From NCBI RefSeq assembly GCF_028858725.1, contig NC_084790.1, positions 932,501 through 996,500 on the forward strand: a DNA stretch of 64,000 nucleotides, in the 5' to 3' direction. The DNA is from Colius striatus. Taxonomy: Eukaryota; Chordata; Aves; Coliiformes; Coliidae. The position numbers and the translations under genes were made by a program. The stretch's first letter is position 1; every line of letters begins with the position of its first letter. Shown here piece by piece: positions 1 through 21,138 of the stretch. The notes below the pieces were generated by a model. That model searched no databases, was not told where the DNA came from, and saw only the letters and a list, made by a program, of their open reading frames with translations.

Positions 1-121
1 GTGGTTGTGGTCAGTTTTCTCTGGCTCGTTGGTGGGGTTGAACTAGAAGGAGAGGTCACAGGGGGTGAAGGCAGAGTGCTGCAGGTGGGGTAATGCACTG
101 GCAGGTGAAATCACACACACC

Positions 122-290
122 AGAGAGTTGGGTTTGCTTGGAGAAGAGCTTGAAGCTCCTGGAGTCCAACCACTAACCTAACATCACCAAGCCCAGCACC
201 ACCCCACGGCCTCAGCACCTCAGCTCCAGGGCTTTGGGATCCCTCCAGGGATGGGCACTCCCCAGCTCCCTGGGCAGCCTGTGCCAAAGG
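122..290 (-). repeat. CR1 LINE 3' fragment
   Basis: The plus strand reads as antisense CR1: a diverged start, then the block with CAGCACCTCAGCTC and CTCCCTGGGCAGCC shared with other copies in the window. It lies in an SCN4A intron. Confidence 0.7.
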
Positions 291-294
291 CAGA

Positions 295-556
295 CTAGAT
301 CATGGATGGAGGGATGGGTAGATGGTTGGATGGGTAGACAGATGGATAGACAGACAGATGGATGGGTGGGTAGATAAACAGACAGATGGATAGATGGACA
401 GGTAGATGGATAGATAGACAGACAGACAGGTAGATGGATGGATAGGCAGACAGATGGATGGATAGATAGATAGATAGATAGATAGATGGATGGACAGATA
501 GATGGATGGACAGATAGATGGATGGACAGATAGATGGATGGACAGATAGATGGAGG
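295..556. repeat. GATG/GATA/GACA tetranucleotide microsatellite
   Basis: About 260 bp of degenerate 4-bp units mixing GATG, GATA and GACA, with pure GATA runs at 465-485. It lies in an SCN4A intron. Long open frames here are translated repeat with Ser/Pro/Ile/Leu periodicity and are not genes. Confidence 0.95.
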
Positions 557-736
557 GATGGATGAAGTGAGTGAGCAGGCAGAACCAAGGGCATGGTCTG
601 CAGAGACCTCGGGGTGCAGCACGGGGACGCACAGACGGGCTGCACAAAGGCTCACGGGCCCCGAGCCCCAGCGAGCCCGTCCCTCCCGTCCCTCCGCAGG
701 GCGCCCTCCAGGGGCGGCTCGGAGCCCGGCACGTAC

Positions 737-9625
<8,889 letters not shown>

Positions 9626-10930
9626 GCTCTCATTCTGCTCCCAGGGTGCCTGTGCCCAGCCTGAAGGGACAAAAAGGGCTCAAGGCTGCTGCCCCAGGGG
9701 CTTTTTTTGCTCAGCTCTTGAAGCCAAGGGATGGAGGGAGCTCGGTGGGTTGATGGCAGATACACAGGGAGCGGAGTCACAGAGAGGAGAGGGCTGGAAG
9801 GGTCCTGCAGAGCTGCTCCAGCCCCTGCTCCAGCAGCTTCCCCTGCCTCAGGGGCACAGGAATGTGGCCAACTGGGGATGGGAACCTCCTGAGAAACCTC
9901 CACACCCTCCCTGGGCAGCCTGGGCCAGGGCTCCCTCAGCTCAGCACCAAAAGGTTCCAGCCTGTGCCTGTTACCTCTGGTCCTGCTGCTGAATAAAAGT
10001 GTCTCCCCATCCTCCTGCCACCCACCCTTTAGGTCCTTAGAAGTGTGGAGGAGGTCTCTCCTCAGCCTCCTCTTCTCCAGGCTCAACACAGGCTGCCCAG
10101 AGGGGTTGTGGAGGCTCCTTCCTTGGAGGGCTTCAGGACCCTCCTGGGCACGTTGCTGTGCTCCCTGATCTAGGTTGAGCTGCTTCTGCAGGGGGGTTGC
10201 ACTGCATGATCTCCAAAGCTCCCTTCCAACCCCATTCTGTGATTCCCTCAGCCCCTTCCCCAGCACAGGGGCACAATCCTGCCCTGCTCCTGCTGCCAGC
10301 CCAGTGCTGATCCCAGCCAGGCTGCCGTTGGTGCTGTGCAGGAGGTGGCTGTGCCTCCAGCTGCCACCAGCCATCACCCCAGGAGTCAGGTTTCTGCAGC
10401 CCCATGACTCTGCTCATTCCTCCCTGGCAGGAGTGAGAGCAGGAGGGGAAGCTCAGGCAGCACCAGCTTTGCTTTCAGCCCGTTGTCTCCTCTTCCTCTG
10501 AGCAGGATGAAGCCCTCCTGCAGTGCCAGGCTGAGCTGGAGGCTGATGGAGCAGCCCCTGGGGGTTGGCAGCACTGCCCAAGTGTGAACAGGGAGTCCCA
10601 AAGGGACTTTGCCCTGGGCATGGAAATGCTTTGGAGGGGGATTTTGGGGTGTTGTGCAACATCTGGCCCTGCTCTGGCCACTCAGAACTAGTGGGATGAG
10701 CCCAGGGAGCAGGATGAGGGCTTAGAGCTATGTGTAACTCCTGCACACCTCAGCCCTGGGGCCAGCAGCATCTCTGCATGATTGCTGCTTCCCAAAAAGA
10801 GGAGGAGCCAAGAGCCAAATGCAGGCTCTGTGAGAGGCTCAGCCCAGCACCCCTCTGTGCCCAGGTCCCACATCAGTGTGTGTAGCTGGGTCCCACCAAC
10901 CTCCCCCTGGGAGGTGTCCAACCCCTCTGC
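9626..10930. other. Region upstream of the SCN4A start codon
   Basis: No further coding exon is seen. It holds presumed SCN4A 5' UTR or promoter-proximal intron sequence and a composite CR1 (9770-10330). A transcription start could lie at the right-hand end, near the TATA-like element at 10945-10951. Confidence 0.5.
9770..10330. repeat. Composite CR1: plus-strand fragment inside a minus-strand copy
   Basis: 9770 to about 10093 is antisense CR1. About 10090-10245 reads in sense, ending CCCTTCCAACCCCATTCTG, the normal sense 3' end. From 10246 the antisense copy resumes (CTCAGCCCCTTCCCCAGCAC). This is the pattern of a younger CR1 inserted in an older one. Confidence 0.75.
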
Positions 10931-10944
10931 TCCCAGCCTGGCAC

Positions 10945-11025
10945 ATTTATAGCAGCTCCTATAAATAACAGAGATCAAACTCTTTGCACCTCTGATAGGT
11001 AAATGCAGTTTGTGTGCAGCAGCTG
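10945..11025 (-). promoter_or_regulatory. Muscle-promoter-like cluster (E-box, MEF2 site, TATA-like box)
   Basis: Reading toward SCN4A on the minus strand: E-box CAGCTG (11020-11025), MEF2 consensus match TTATTTATAG (10968-10959), then TATAAAT (10951-10945). The order fits a muscle gene promoter firing leftward, about 1.3 kb upstream of the SCN4A start codon. It is an inference from motifs alone. Confidence 0.4.
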
Positions 11026-12299
11026 CCCAGGGCACAAATCACCCCCCTGGGCTGTGAGGCTCAGCCCCAGCTCTCCCCAGGACCTGGGTTCCACCCCCAG
11101 AGCCCCTCACTGAAGGCAGACTCTTGCCCCTTTGGCTTTGCTGCCAAGAAACCAGGCACTTCAAATGTCTCTGCAACACTCTGATGTAGTTATTGCCATC
11201 TTGAAGGCTGGAGTCCCAGCTAAGCTGGGTCCCTTTTGACTGGGACACACTGGAGCTGTTGCCCATGGGCTCCTCACTCCCTCCCAGTTCAGCATCAGCA
11301 ATTACCAGTGAGCAGCTGCCTGCTCAGGAGTGCATGGGCTCCCCTTTGAATGTGCCTCCAAAAGAAGAGGAGGGGTTTGAAAGCTACCAGAGGTGCTGTG
11401 GGATGGGTTCTGGGTAACCAGGACAGACAGAAGGGTGGCAGGGTCCTGGCTGGGACTGCTCAGTCACCCCAGCCTGAGCTGCCACTTCATCCCTGCACAG
11501 AAAATAAGCTCCTCTGGGCTGAGGAAGAGGGAGAAGGACCCTCTGAATGTCTGCAGTGGCACAGCAAGACCATCAAACACCTCTCAAGGAGCTGCCCTCC
11601 CCCACCAAAAGCCTCAAGATTCATCCTCTGGATAGGAGACACTGGAAAGATCCCAGAAGAGACTGAGATGGACACAAGCCCAAGACAGAAAACAACCCTG
11701 AGGGTCATCAGCAAGTGTCAATCAGCCTCACTCAGCAATAAACAGCAGAGCCAGGTGATGCTCAGCCAAGGGCACAGCACAGGGGGCTGCCTGCAGCAGG
11801 GATCAGTGAGGAGACCAGCAGCTCCTGCAGCAAAGCCAAGAAGCAGCCAAGTCTGGGGCAGCCTGTGCCAGGGTGCCCAGAGCTGACCCCCACTCTTGCA
11901 GCTATGACAAGTTCATGGCAAGGGAGATAAGCCAAAACCAGCAGCTCAAGAGCTCTGCAAACCAGACCCTGTTGTACACACAAGCCAATCCCCACCCCCA
12001 GCATGCTGAGAACACACCCCCACAGCACTACCTGCACCCCAAAGCCTCCTGGGACACCCCACTTCCCTCCAAAGCAGCCTCCAGAGGCTGGCTGCACCCA
12101 CAAGGAACAGCCATCCCCATCCCTCACTTATTTATCCCCCTTGAGGTCACTGGGTGGGTCAGGATGGTGCAATGGGAACCAGCTGGGACTGAAGGGTTTG
12201 AGGATGAGTCACAGCTCTGGGATTGCTTCTCAGGCACATCCCAAGTGCTGCTACAAACACCAGCCACCCTCTTCTCTGCTCTGCAGCAGCCATTTCTCT

Positions 12300-12470
12300 C
12301 TCTCCCAGCACCCTGAGTTCTGCCTCAGCTCCAACCTCAACTCCAGCCTCCTGGCAGAGAGCTGGAGAGTGCTGCTGTCTCCCCTCAGCCTCCTCATCTC
12401 CAGGCTCAACACCCTCAGCCCCTCCCCAGCACCCTTGTGCTCCAGCCCCATTGCCCAGCACCTCAACAAA
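12300..12470 (-). repeat. CR1 LINE fragment
   Basis: Antisense CR1 body: CTGCCTCAGCTCCAACCTCA, then CTCCTCATCTCCAGGCTCAA. The 3' tip is missing. Confidence 0.75.
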
Positions 12471-12964
12471 GGAATAGGGCCAAATCCTGTCATGCCAGAG
12501 ACACCCCAGACAGCCCCAAACCCCTCTGGGTGCAGGTGATGCTGCTGCACACCACCACCCACTGCCAGCAGTTGTGTTTGAGCTCCAGGGTATCTCTGCT
12601 CTGGTTGGTGGTGTTTAGTGCAGCTGCAGGGAGGAAAAGCCTTCCAGCACTGTCCCAGGGATGTCACAGCTGGGAAAGGCCCCACAGGGTGTTAATTCCC
12701 TCCTGTTCTGAGGAAAAGAAGAAGTGGGGGAATGGAAAGAGTGGAGGGGGAAAGGTTTTCCTCCTCCTGCCCACAGTGAGCACAGGGAGTGAGGAGCTGT
12801 GCTTGGTGCCCTGCAGCACACTGAGCAGGGGCTGGAACTGCAGCAGCAGCTTCAAGATGAGATGAGCTGTAACTGGGATCAAACAGCCTGCAGCTGGGCC
12901 AGAGCAAATGAGCCAACACTATCTGGGAAGAGACATGAAGGCTCCCAAAGTTTCCTCTGCAAAT

Positions 12965-13245
12965 AACTGCAGGGTCTCAAGGGTTGGGAGGGAGCTTTAG
13001 AGCTCACCCAGTGCAGCCCCCTGCCAGAGCAGCAGCACCTAGAGCAGGGCACACAGGGACTCATCCAGCTGGGTTGGGATGGCTCCAGAGAAGGAGCCTC
13101 CACAGCCCATCTGGGCAGCTCCAGTGCTCTCTCACCTCAACAGGGAAGAAACTCTCCCTTGTGTTGCTTTGAAACCTCTTCTGTGCCAGTTTATAGCCAT
13201 TGCCCCTTGTCCTACCATCCCTGAGCACAGGCTGGCTCCAGCCTC
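12965..13245 (-). repeat. CR1 LINE 3' fragment
   Basis: Antisense, starting CAGGGTCTCAAGGGTTGGGA; continues past the piece held at 1136 into GCCATTGCCCCTTGTCCTAC, typical of the CR1 3' region. Confidence 0.85.
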
Positions 13246-13944
13246 CCCCTCTGCAGCAGTTCTGAGCCCACCATAGGCTCAGGGTGTTTTCAGGCTGCTC
13301 TGTTTTAAAGGCAGATGCTGTTCAGTTGCCATGCAAAGAAACCACCCCTAAAAGAACTGCAGGCACCCCAATCCCTTCTCCCCTTCTGCTTTCAAAGCAG
13401 TGGTGGCCTTGGAAGATGAGGGAGCAAGAAGGAGATGCTTCATTTCCCTGCATGATCCTTTGGATTCCTGGGGGGATTTGAAGTGTTTTCTTACTCTTTA
13501 GATGTCATCAGGTTGATCCAGAGCAGCCAAGGTCACTCCCTGGTGTCCCAGCAGTGGTGCTGCCACAGTTTGTGTGCCCTTGGTTGCCAGCTCGTGCTGA
13601 AGGAGCTGGAGTGTGGGAATGATGCTGCTGGGCTGCTTTCTGCCCCCTACATGCTGCCTTTCCTAAGTAAACCAAGAGGAGGTGTCAAAATGCTCTGCAG
13701 CCTGTTTGCTGGCAGCAGCCAGCCCAGCCCCTGCCCTGTGTGTGCTCTGGGACAAGGGCACCCAGGAGCCCAGGGCTGAGCTGGGAGGAGGTGAGGCAGC
13801 AGCCCCTGTTCCCTGGGCCACCACAGCAGCAGCCTCTGCATGTGCCAAACAGGACACTCCTCCCTGGCCCCAGCTCCTTGCAAAGATGTGGCTGAGCCTG
13901 TGCCATGGCTGCCTGCCTTTGCAGAGCCAAATCACCAGAGGCAG

Positions 13945-14490
13945 AGAGTCACAGGGTTGTTGTGCTTGGAAAAGCTGCTGCAGTCCCAGCCCTGAGCTCA
14001 CCCTGCCCAGCCCAGCACTGACCCACAGCCCTCAGCACCTCAGCTCTGTGCCTTTGGGATCCCTCCAGGGCTGGGCACTGCCCCAGCTCCCTGGGCAGCC
14101 TGGCACAGGGGCTGACACCTCTCTCAGAGTTCTGCCTCAGCTCCAGCCTTGAGCCTGACAACTTGAGCCTTTTTCCTCTTGTTCTTCATCACTTGGGAGT
14201 AGAGACTGATCCCAGCTCACTGCAGCCTCCTGGCAGGGAGCTGCAGAGGGCTCCTGTCTCCCCTCAGCCTCCTCTTCTCCAGGCTCAACACCCCCATTCC
14301 CTCAGGGCCCAGCCCAGGGGACAATCCCTGCCCTGCTCCTGCTGCCACCCCACTGCTGAGCCCAGCCAGGATGCCCCTGGCCTTCTTGCCCACCTGGGCA
14401 CATGCTGGCTTCTGTTCAGCTGCTGGCACCAAACCTCCCCACCTCAGATCCTTTCCCTCTAGGCAGTTTTCCAGCCCCAGCCTGTAATCC
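13945..14490 (-). repeat. CR1 LINE fragment, about 0.55 kb
   Basis: Antisense copy sharing the 2767-3290 block and extending further 5' into CAGGATGCCCCTGGCCTTCT, a part also seen in the long copy at 42290-43135. Confidence 0.87.
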
Positions 14491-17400
14491 TCAGTGCTGG
14501 AAACACTGCAGGGACACACCAGCCTCCCCTGGACATCAACTTCTAACCCCCTGAAAGCTCCCTGCCATGCCACAAGCCCTCTGCTCCTGCCACCAGCATC
14601 AGAAAGGCCGTGGCAATTCACGTCAGCCAGTGAGTGCCCTGGATTCACTGGAGCTCTGGCACTGCAGAGTTTGCCTCTGACCCTCTCAGGGCTCCCTGGG
14701 TGTGCTGGAAGCTTTGTGCTGGGGTGGCATCCACAGGCTGGAAGCTGTGAAGTCCTCAGATACTCTCCTGGGGCCACAGATGGAAATAGGAGGTTGCAAC
14801 ATCCTGCAGCAACGTGCTCACCCCTCCTCCTGCTGCGAGCCTGGGGGGGGAATCACCCCATCCCTGCCCCTTTCCCATCCCCTTGTCCCCACTGACCCCT
14901 GGGGAGGGGATTCCTGGGCTGGGGGGGCTGCCTGTTGGGGGAGGAGGAGGAGGAGGGGTTGGGTTTGGCCCTGGTGGAGGCTGGAGCAGGTGGGGAAGGG
15001 TTAAAGCAGGGACCCTGTGCTTGCCCACTGCCCACTGCCTGCACTCGGGTGTCAGCCAAGGCTCCTGCTCCTCCCTGCCAGCAGCTCCCATGTCAAAGAG
15101 ATCTGAGCCCTGAGCAGTGCTAAGGCAGAGAGGGGGCAGTGTGGGGGAAGGGAGGAGGATGGGAGTGGGGCCATAAGGACCTGGCACCCCCCTAGGTGGT
15201 CCCCTCAGAGTTGGGGGGCACAGGGGGCAGTGATGCAGCCAGCCTGGAGGGATGCCAGGGGAGACTCAGCCCTCTGGCTCCCAGAGGAGCAGTGCTGGGA
15301 GCCCAGGAGCAGAGCTGGCAGCCCAGGAGCAGAGCTGGCAGCCCAGGAGCACTGTTGGGAGCAGGTCCCAGACCTGATGCCCTGTGGGATTTGCAGTTGC
15401 AGGGTCCCTGCAGCATCCTGAGGCTGGAGGATGCTCGTTTTGCCACCACAGCCTCTGGACCTCAATAGCAGCCACTCTGCAAGGCACGAGCATCACAACC
15501 CTCCCCATGCCCAGCTCCTGGTGCTGAGCCTCACACCTCCACCTCCCCCACAGCTCCTGAGGGACCTCACTCAGATCCAGCTCAGGATCTGGAGCAGGGG
15601 AACTCGAAGCTGAGGTGTTCCCAAGGGCTGTCTCAATGACCAAGCAACTGGAGAGATGGGCCCAGGAGCTGAGCTCCCTTCCCAGCAGCTCCTGAGCTGG
15701 AGCTGGGATCTTGCCCCTCACAACTCCCCAAAGCATCCACCACCTTCTCCCCCTTCCTCCCCTTCACCCCAAGGACCTCCTGAGTCCAACCTGCTGAGCA
15801 CAGCCCTGGTGCTGGGTGACACACCATCCCCTGCAGCCGTTTGCTCTCCCATCCCCATCCCCAGCAGCTGGCCCTGGCTGATGCCAGAGCTGCTTTTTGC
15901 CCTCCTTGCTGCTCTCTCTGGACTCTTCTGCACACACACTGGGAAAGAGAAGACTCCCTTTCAGCATTTAGCCAGCCAAGCTGAGGCAGGACTCTGTTCT
16001 TGAAGCACTTCCCACCACCAAAGCCCCTTTTCTGCCAGGAGCACGAGAGGCAGGGCTGGAGGAGGCACCTCCAGCTCTCACAGCATCAGCCCCTCAGCTA
16101 CCTGTGCTCAGGGGGCTTGAGGGGGGACTGTCCTGCTGTGCCCAGGCATTTCTGGCCTTGTCACCCCTTGTTCAACCCTCCTCAGTGTGTTTTGCTCAGC
16201 TCCTGCCCAGGCTGAGCCCTGTGGGGGCAGCAGCAGTGTGGGCAGGGGAGGGAATCCTTGTGCTGCTCTGCAAACTGCCTCCTGCAGCTCAGCAAGCAGC
16301 TCAGGGAAAGCAGCTTCACCCTGAGAGCCAGAGGAGGGATGCAGCATGTGCCTGGGAGGGATGGGTGCTGTGGGGAGGGATGTGGGGAGCACTGGGCTGG
16401 CTGGTTGCCCTCTGGATTAACCCCACAATGCCCCGTGCAGTGAGTGATGGGAGCTCTGCACAGCCCTGTGCTCCCACCTCAAGCAAGTGGAGGGGATTCA
16501 GCCCCCCCAAAATGAGCTGCATCCCACCCTGGCACTCCTTTCTCCATTGCCCTTGGGGGGGCTCTGAGCTCTGAACCCCACACTGGGCTCACCCAGTGCC
16601 TCCCCCAGCACCCCAAAGCCATCACTGGTGGGTGCACACCCTGCAGCCCCCCATGAGAGTGGGGCAATGCCACCCCCTCCCCTCCCTGCCACCCTGCCAC
16701 CCTGTCACCGTGCTTTTGGCTCTGCAGAGGGGTCCCACCTCCCTCCCCCCATCCCCATGGGGGTCCCTCCCCTCTTCCCCACCAGGGGACAAGCTCTGCA
16801 GGGCCCTTCCAAAAGGAGACACAGTGGAGCCCTGCACAGACCTTTCCTGCAACCTTGGCTTGCCCAAGTCCTGGTTTATATTTAGCTCTCCAGGAGGAGA
16901 AGGCAGAAGAAAGGCAACTTGTGACTTTGAAGCCCAGCCTGTAGCTCCTTTGCTGAGCCTGGGAAGGTGGCTCAGGGACCTCACCAGCCACATCCCCCAC
17001 TGGCCCCTCTCATCCCACACACAGCTCTGTGGCTGCTGGGCCATCGGTGCCCATTGGCACCTGCATCCCCCTGCCCTGCCTCTGCCTTTTGTGGGCACTT
17101 GCTGCCCCTGTGCCAGGCTGTTTCCTACTCTGAGGGGTCTTGAAGGGTGCCTACAGCTCTTAACAGCAGCCCAGGGATGGTGGGGGCTGTCCTGCTCCCA
17201 GCCACCTCTGGCACTCGGGCACTGAAGCCCCTGGCATTGCTTCCACCACTCCAGCCTCACCTAGAACCACAACCCCACGGACTTCCAAGAGCCCAGAGAC
17301 CCTGCCCAAGAGCCTGGCAGCAGCTCAGGGTCAAAGCCAGTACTTACTGTCAGGTGGAGAGAGCAAAATCCCAAGGAGAGACCTTTTAGGGCCCCAATTT

Positions 17401-17857
17401 CCCTCTCCTTCGACTCCTGGAGCCTTTGGCTCAGCGAGTGCCTGTTGGCAGAGCAGCTGCTGCTGCTGTCAGATGGTCATGAGTGAAACCTGAGGACATG
17501 CAGGGTCCTTCAGGTAGCCCTGGCCCTGTCTCAGCTGCACCAATCACAGGGCTGCCAGCACCCACAGCCCCCCTGTGCCACTGCCACCCCCTGCCCGCTG
17601 CCATGCTGCTGGGACAGCCTGGGACACACGTGGAGGTGGCTCCAGGCTGCTTTTGGCACTGCATGGGAGGTGGGGAAAGGTCCCCCCAAGCCAGCACCTC
17701 CCCATTGATCTCTCCCAGAAGTGACCTGCACTTGGAAAGAGCAGAGGGACAACTGCAAGGGAGGGAGGGGGTTTGGTGCCAAGCCCTCTGCCAACTGAGC
17801 TTGGGGCACTTTGGGAGGGTTGTTGCCATCCTGCAGCACCAGCCATGGCTCCTCCTC

Positions 17858-18065
17858 TCAGAATCACACAGTGCTGGGGGCTGCCAGGGTCCTGCAGAGC
17901 TGCTGCAGCCCCAGCCCTGCTCCAGCAGCTCCCCCTGGCTCAGGGGGCACAGGAATGTGTCCAAGTGGGGTTGGGAACCTCCTGAGGAGCCTCCACACCC
18001 TCCCTGGGCAGCCTGGGCCAGGGCTCCCTCAGCTCAGCACCAAAGGAGCTTCTCCTCCTGTGCCA
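17858..18065 (-). repeat. CR1 LINE 3' fragment
   Basis: Antisense copy starting CAGAATCACACAGTGCTGGG and running to CTCCCTCAGCTCAGCACCAA. Confidence 0.88.
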
Positions 18066-20814
18066 GGGGCACTTATCTGCAAGTGTGTGGTGCCTGGCAT
18101 TTCTCCTCCATCCCCTCCATGCTCACCCTCTGCTGCTGCTGCAGCTTGCCCCAGCAGCCTGTTTCCCTGCCCACCAGCAGCATCTCAAGGGCAGGATGAG
18201 CAGCCCTGCAGGCTCACCCTGCTTGGACTGTGTCCCTTGCCATGGGCCCTGCCTGGGAGCATGCCCAGGGGCTGAGGCAGAGCACAGGACAGTGCAAACC
18301 AGGGGCTATGCCATGTGGTTGTCTCCCCTCTTGCCCTTCCTGATGGGCCCTTTGCATGCCCACACAGCTGTGGGGGTACCAAGGATGCTCAGTGGGCACC
18401 CAGGGATGGGAGGGCAGCGTGGAGAGGTGCCCAGCTTGCAGGGCTCACCCCTTTTTAGGGTGCCCAAGGGCTGTGGTGGGAGCAAACCAGCCTGGTCAGA
18501 GGGGACTCCTCATCTCTCCAACACAGCTCTGCACAACCTTTTTGCTGCTTGTCCAGTCCCCAGACACCCTGGAGTGACCCTGTGGGCTTGGGGGGAGCTG
18601 CAGCTCCTGCCCTCCCCAGCCTGGCACCCCTTGCTGACACATTCCCATGGCAATTTGCCTTTCCCTTCCTGCAGCCCTGAGGCTCCTCCTGCTCACTGGC
18701 CTGCAATGCAATCCATCAAAGCATGGCTGGAGATGTGAGCACCCAGGAGCTGGGAAGGGAAGGTTCCTGCCTCAGTTCTGCTTGGTGCTCCATCATGTCC
18801 CTCTTGGGTCCTGTGCCTGGGGTGGTGCAGCATGGCCCAGAGCCTTAGCTCCATGCAGGACATGCTGAAGCTGTGCTTTGGGGAGCATCACTTCAGTGAA
18901 AAAACCTGACCCCAGGGCTCTTGATTTTGTGCCTTGGAGCCCAGGCTCAGAGGGAAGAGCCTCACATTACCAGCCAGGGGGTTGCCACAGAGAGCACAGG
19001 GAGCTGGAGAGCAAAGCCTGCACCAAGGGGCACAGGGCATCCCCTGCACACAGCTCTGGGCACTTTCCACTTGCTCAAGGCAGGAGCTGGGTGGCAGCAG
19101 CTGCCCCTAAACCCAGCCTGGGCAAGCCCAGGAGAGCTGCACTGGTCTTTGCCTAGAGGGAAGCTGGGGTGAGGCTGGGAACCCTGCCATGTGGCTCCTG
19201 CCCTTTGGGAAGCCAGAGGAGCTCCAGCACTGGGCACAGGCACAAAGGCACAGCTCTGCCCCCAACACCAGCCAAAGGCCAGCTGGAACCAGGAGCTTGG
19301 GGTGCCCAGGGGTCCTCCCAACAGCACTTTGGGTGCAAGCCATGCAGGCAGGGAGCAAAGCAGCAGGCAAAGGCACAGCTCTCCCAGCCCTGAGCCCCCT
19401 CCCCATCCATGCTGAGCCCAGGGCTGCCCTGGGGGGGTCCCTCCTGGCTCCTTGGACACTCATGGGGCTGGCTGCCCACACCCCCCCCAGCCCTGGAACC
19501 CCCTCACCTCACTCCCTGGGTGCTCTCAGGGCCCTGGGCAGAGTCATTGTGTGCTGGCAGCTGGGGCAGCAGGCAGCAAGCCCCTGGCTGTGCCCAGGGT
19601 CCCTGCAGGCTGTGTGTGTGTGTGCCCAGGGCTGGGGCTGCATCAGGTGTCAGTGCCCATGGTGTGTGGGGCAGCAGTGCCACCCAATGGCTCCAGCCAA
19701 AACACCTCCTGTCCCCAGGGTACCCCCAGGACAGGGCACCTTCCAGCCACCTCTGGATGCCACCTGGCTGGGCAAGAGCAGTGGGGATGGTGTTCTGCAG
19801 GGGGTGGGAGGGGAAGGTTTGCCTTGGGCACATCCCTGGCAGCAAGGGCTTGGCTGGGAGTGGCTCTGAGGCTTTGTGGCAGTGCTCAAGGCCTGGGGAA
19901 GCTCCCAGAGGGATGTCCTCCAGGCAGGGCTGCTCCCAGGAGCCCAGCACTGGGGCTGCTGCTGCCTGGCATTGCAGCTGACTGAGGCATTTCCCAGGCA
20001 GATTGAGCCACTTGCAACAACCCTTTTGCAAGCAGCAAAGGCTCATTTACCAAGGGCTGGATGTGACTGTGTTACCTCCATCCCACCTGACAGCAGAGGA
20101 GGAGGCTGGCCCCAGCCTCCCTTCTTCATTTGAAGCCCTGCAAGGAGGAAACAGTCTGAGGAGGATGATTCAGAGCCCAGAGGACACTGGATGATGCCTT
20201 GGGGCTCAGGATGAAGATGGGACTCGAGGTATTAGAAGCATGAGACCTCCTGGTAAGTGGAAGAGACACTTTGTGTTTGCAATTAGCTCTCCAAACCTCA
20301 CTCACTTCTCCTCCTGGAGCCAAGGAGCATCCCTGAGAGGTGTGTGCCCAGGTGCCCAGTGGCTGTCCTGTCTCTGGGCTTTGGCTTCAAGTGCAATGCC
20401 AAACTGGTTTTTGGACTGGTTTGGTTTATGTCCTTTAGGAGCCAGCAGTGATTATTGGGGGATGTGTTGCCTCAGTCCTGCTTACTTCACCTTCCTTGAG
20501 TCTTAGGCAAGGTTACTGCCTCCTGCCCCTGTTTCCTCATTTGGGGAAGCTCTCTGGCTCCAAATTGGCTCTGGGGAAAGGGGGTTGGCACAAGGGATGG
20601 GCTGTCACCTGGCTGTCCTCCCCCACTTACCAGAGGGCAGCTGAGTGAGTCACTGCTGCTGGGCCATAGCAGAGCACAGCCCCGTGTTCCCTGTCTGCCA
20701 GCCACCCATCACACCCTGGCAGCTCCTGCTCTGCTGCTCAGCTCCTGTGCCAAACCTTGCTGCTGCTCAGTGTGTGTGTGCTGCAAGCAGGGGCCCCTGC
20801 AGAGAGAGCAGCAT

Positions 20815-20925
20815 GTGCTGGAGGCTGGAGGGGTCCTGCAGAGCTGCCCCAGCCCCTGCTCCAGCAGCTTCCCCTGGCTCAGGGGGCACAGGAACGTGTC
20901 CAAGTGGGGTTGGGAACCTGAGAAT
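20815..20925 (-). repeat. CR1 LINE 3' fragment (short)
   Basis: Antisense remnant with CCTGCTCCAGCAGCTTCCCC and GGGGCACAGGAACGTGTCC, about 200 bp upstream of the PRR29 start codon. Confidence 0.8.
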
Positions 20926-21138
20926 GGAGCCCAAAGCACCCCTTCCCCACAGCCTTTTGCAGGGGGAGGCTTATCCTGGGGTACACTGCAGGGAAAAGCA
21001 GCCCAGGGCCACTCTCCCAGTGGCCAAACCTCCAGGGAGGCTTTGTTTAGCCCCAGCAGCTATAGCAACGAGCCCTGCAGCAGCTCTGCCAGCCCCATCG
21101 CCCTGTGCCAGCCCCAGTGCCCTGTGCCAGCCCCAGCC

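Larger units (their letters stand above)
11030..21138. other. Gene-poor interval between SCN4A and PRR29
   Basis: No exon chain, conserved domain or RNA gene recognised. Open frames are short, overlapping and of biased composition. Contents: CR1 fragments (listed separately), a 22-bp unit repeated about three times at 15292-15360, a short (TG)n at about 19611-19625, and an isolated MEF2 consensus TTATATTTAG at 16876-16885. The right end holds presumed PRR29 promoter or 5' UTR. Confidence 0.6.

Noticed and set aside
10400-21000. Possible extra gene in the SCN4A-PRR29 gap (for example CD79B, ICAM2 or GH)
   Set aside because: I looked for Ig-fold, ITAM and growth-hormone signatures in the translations and saw none.
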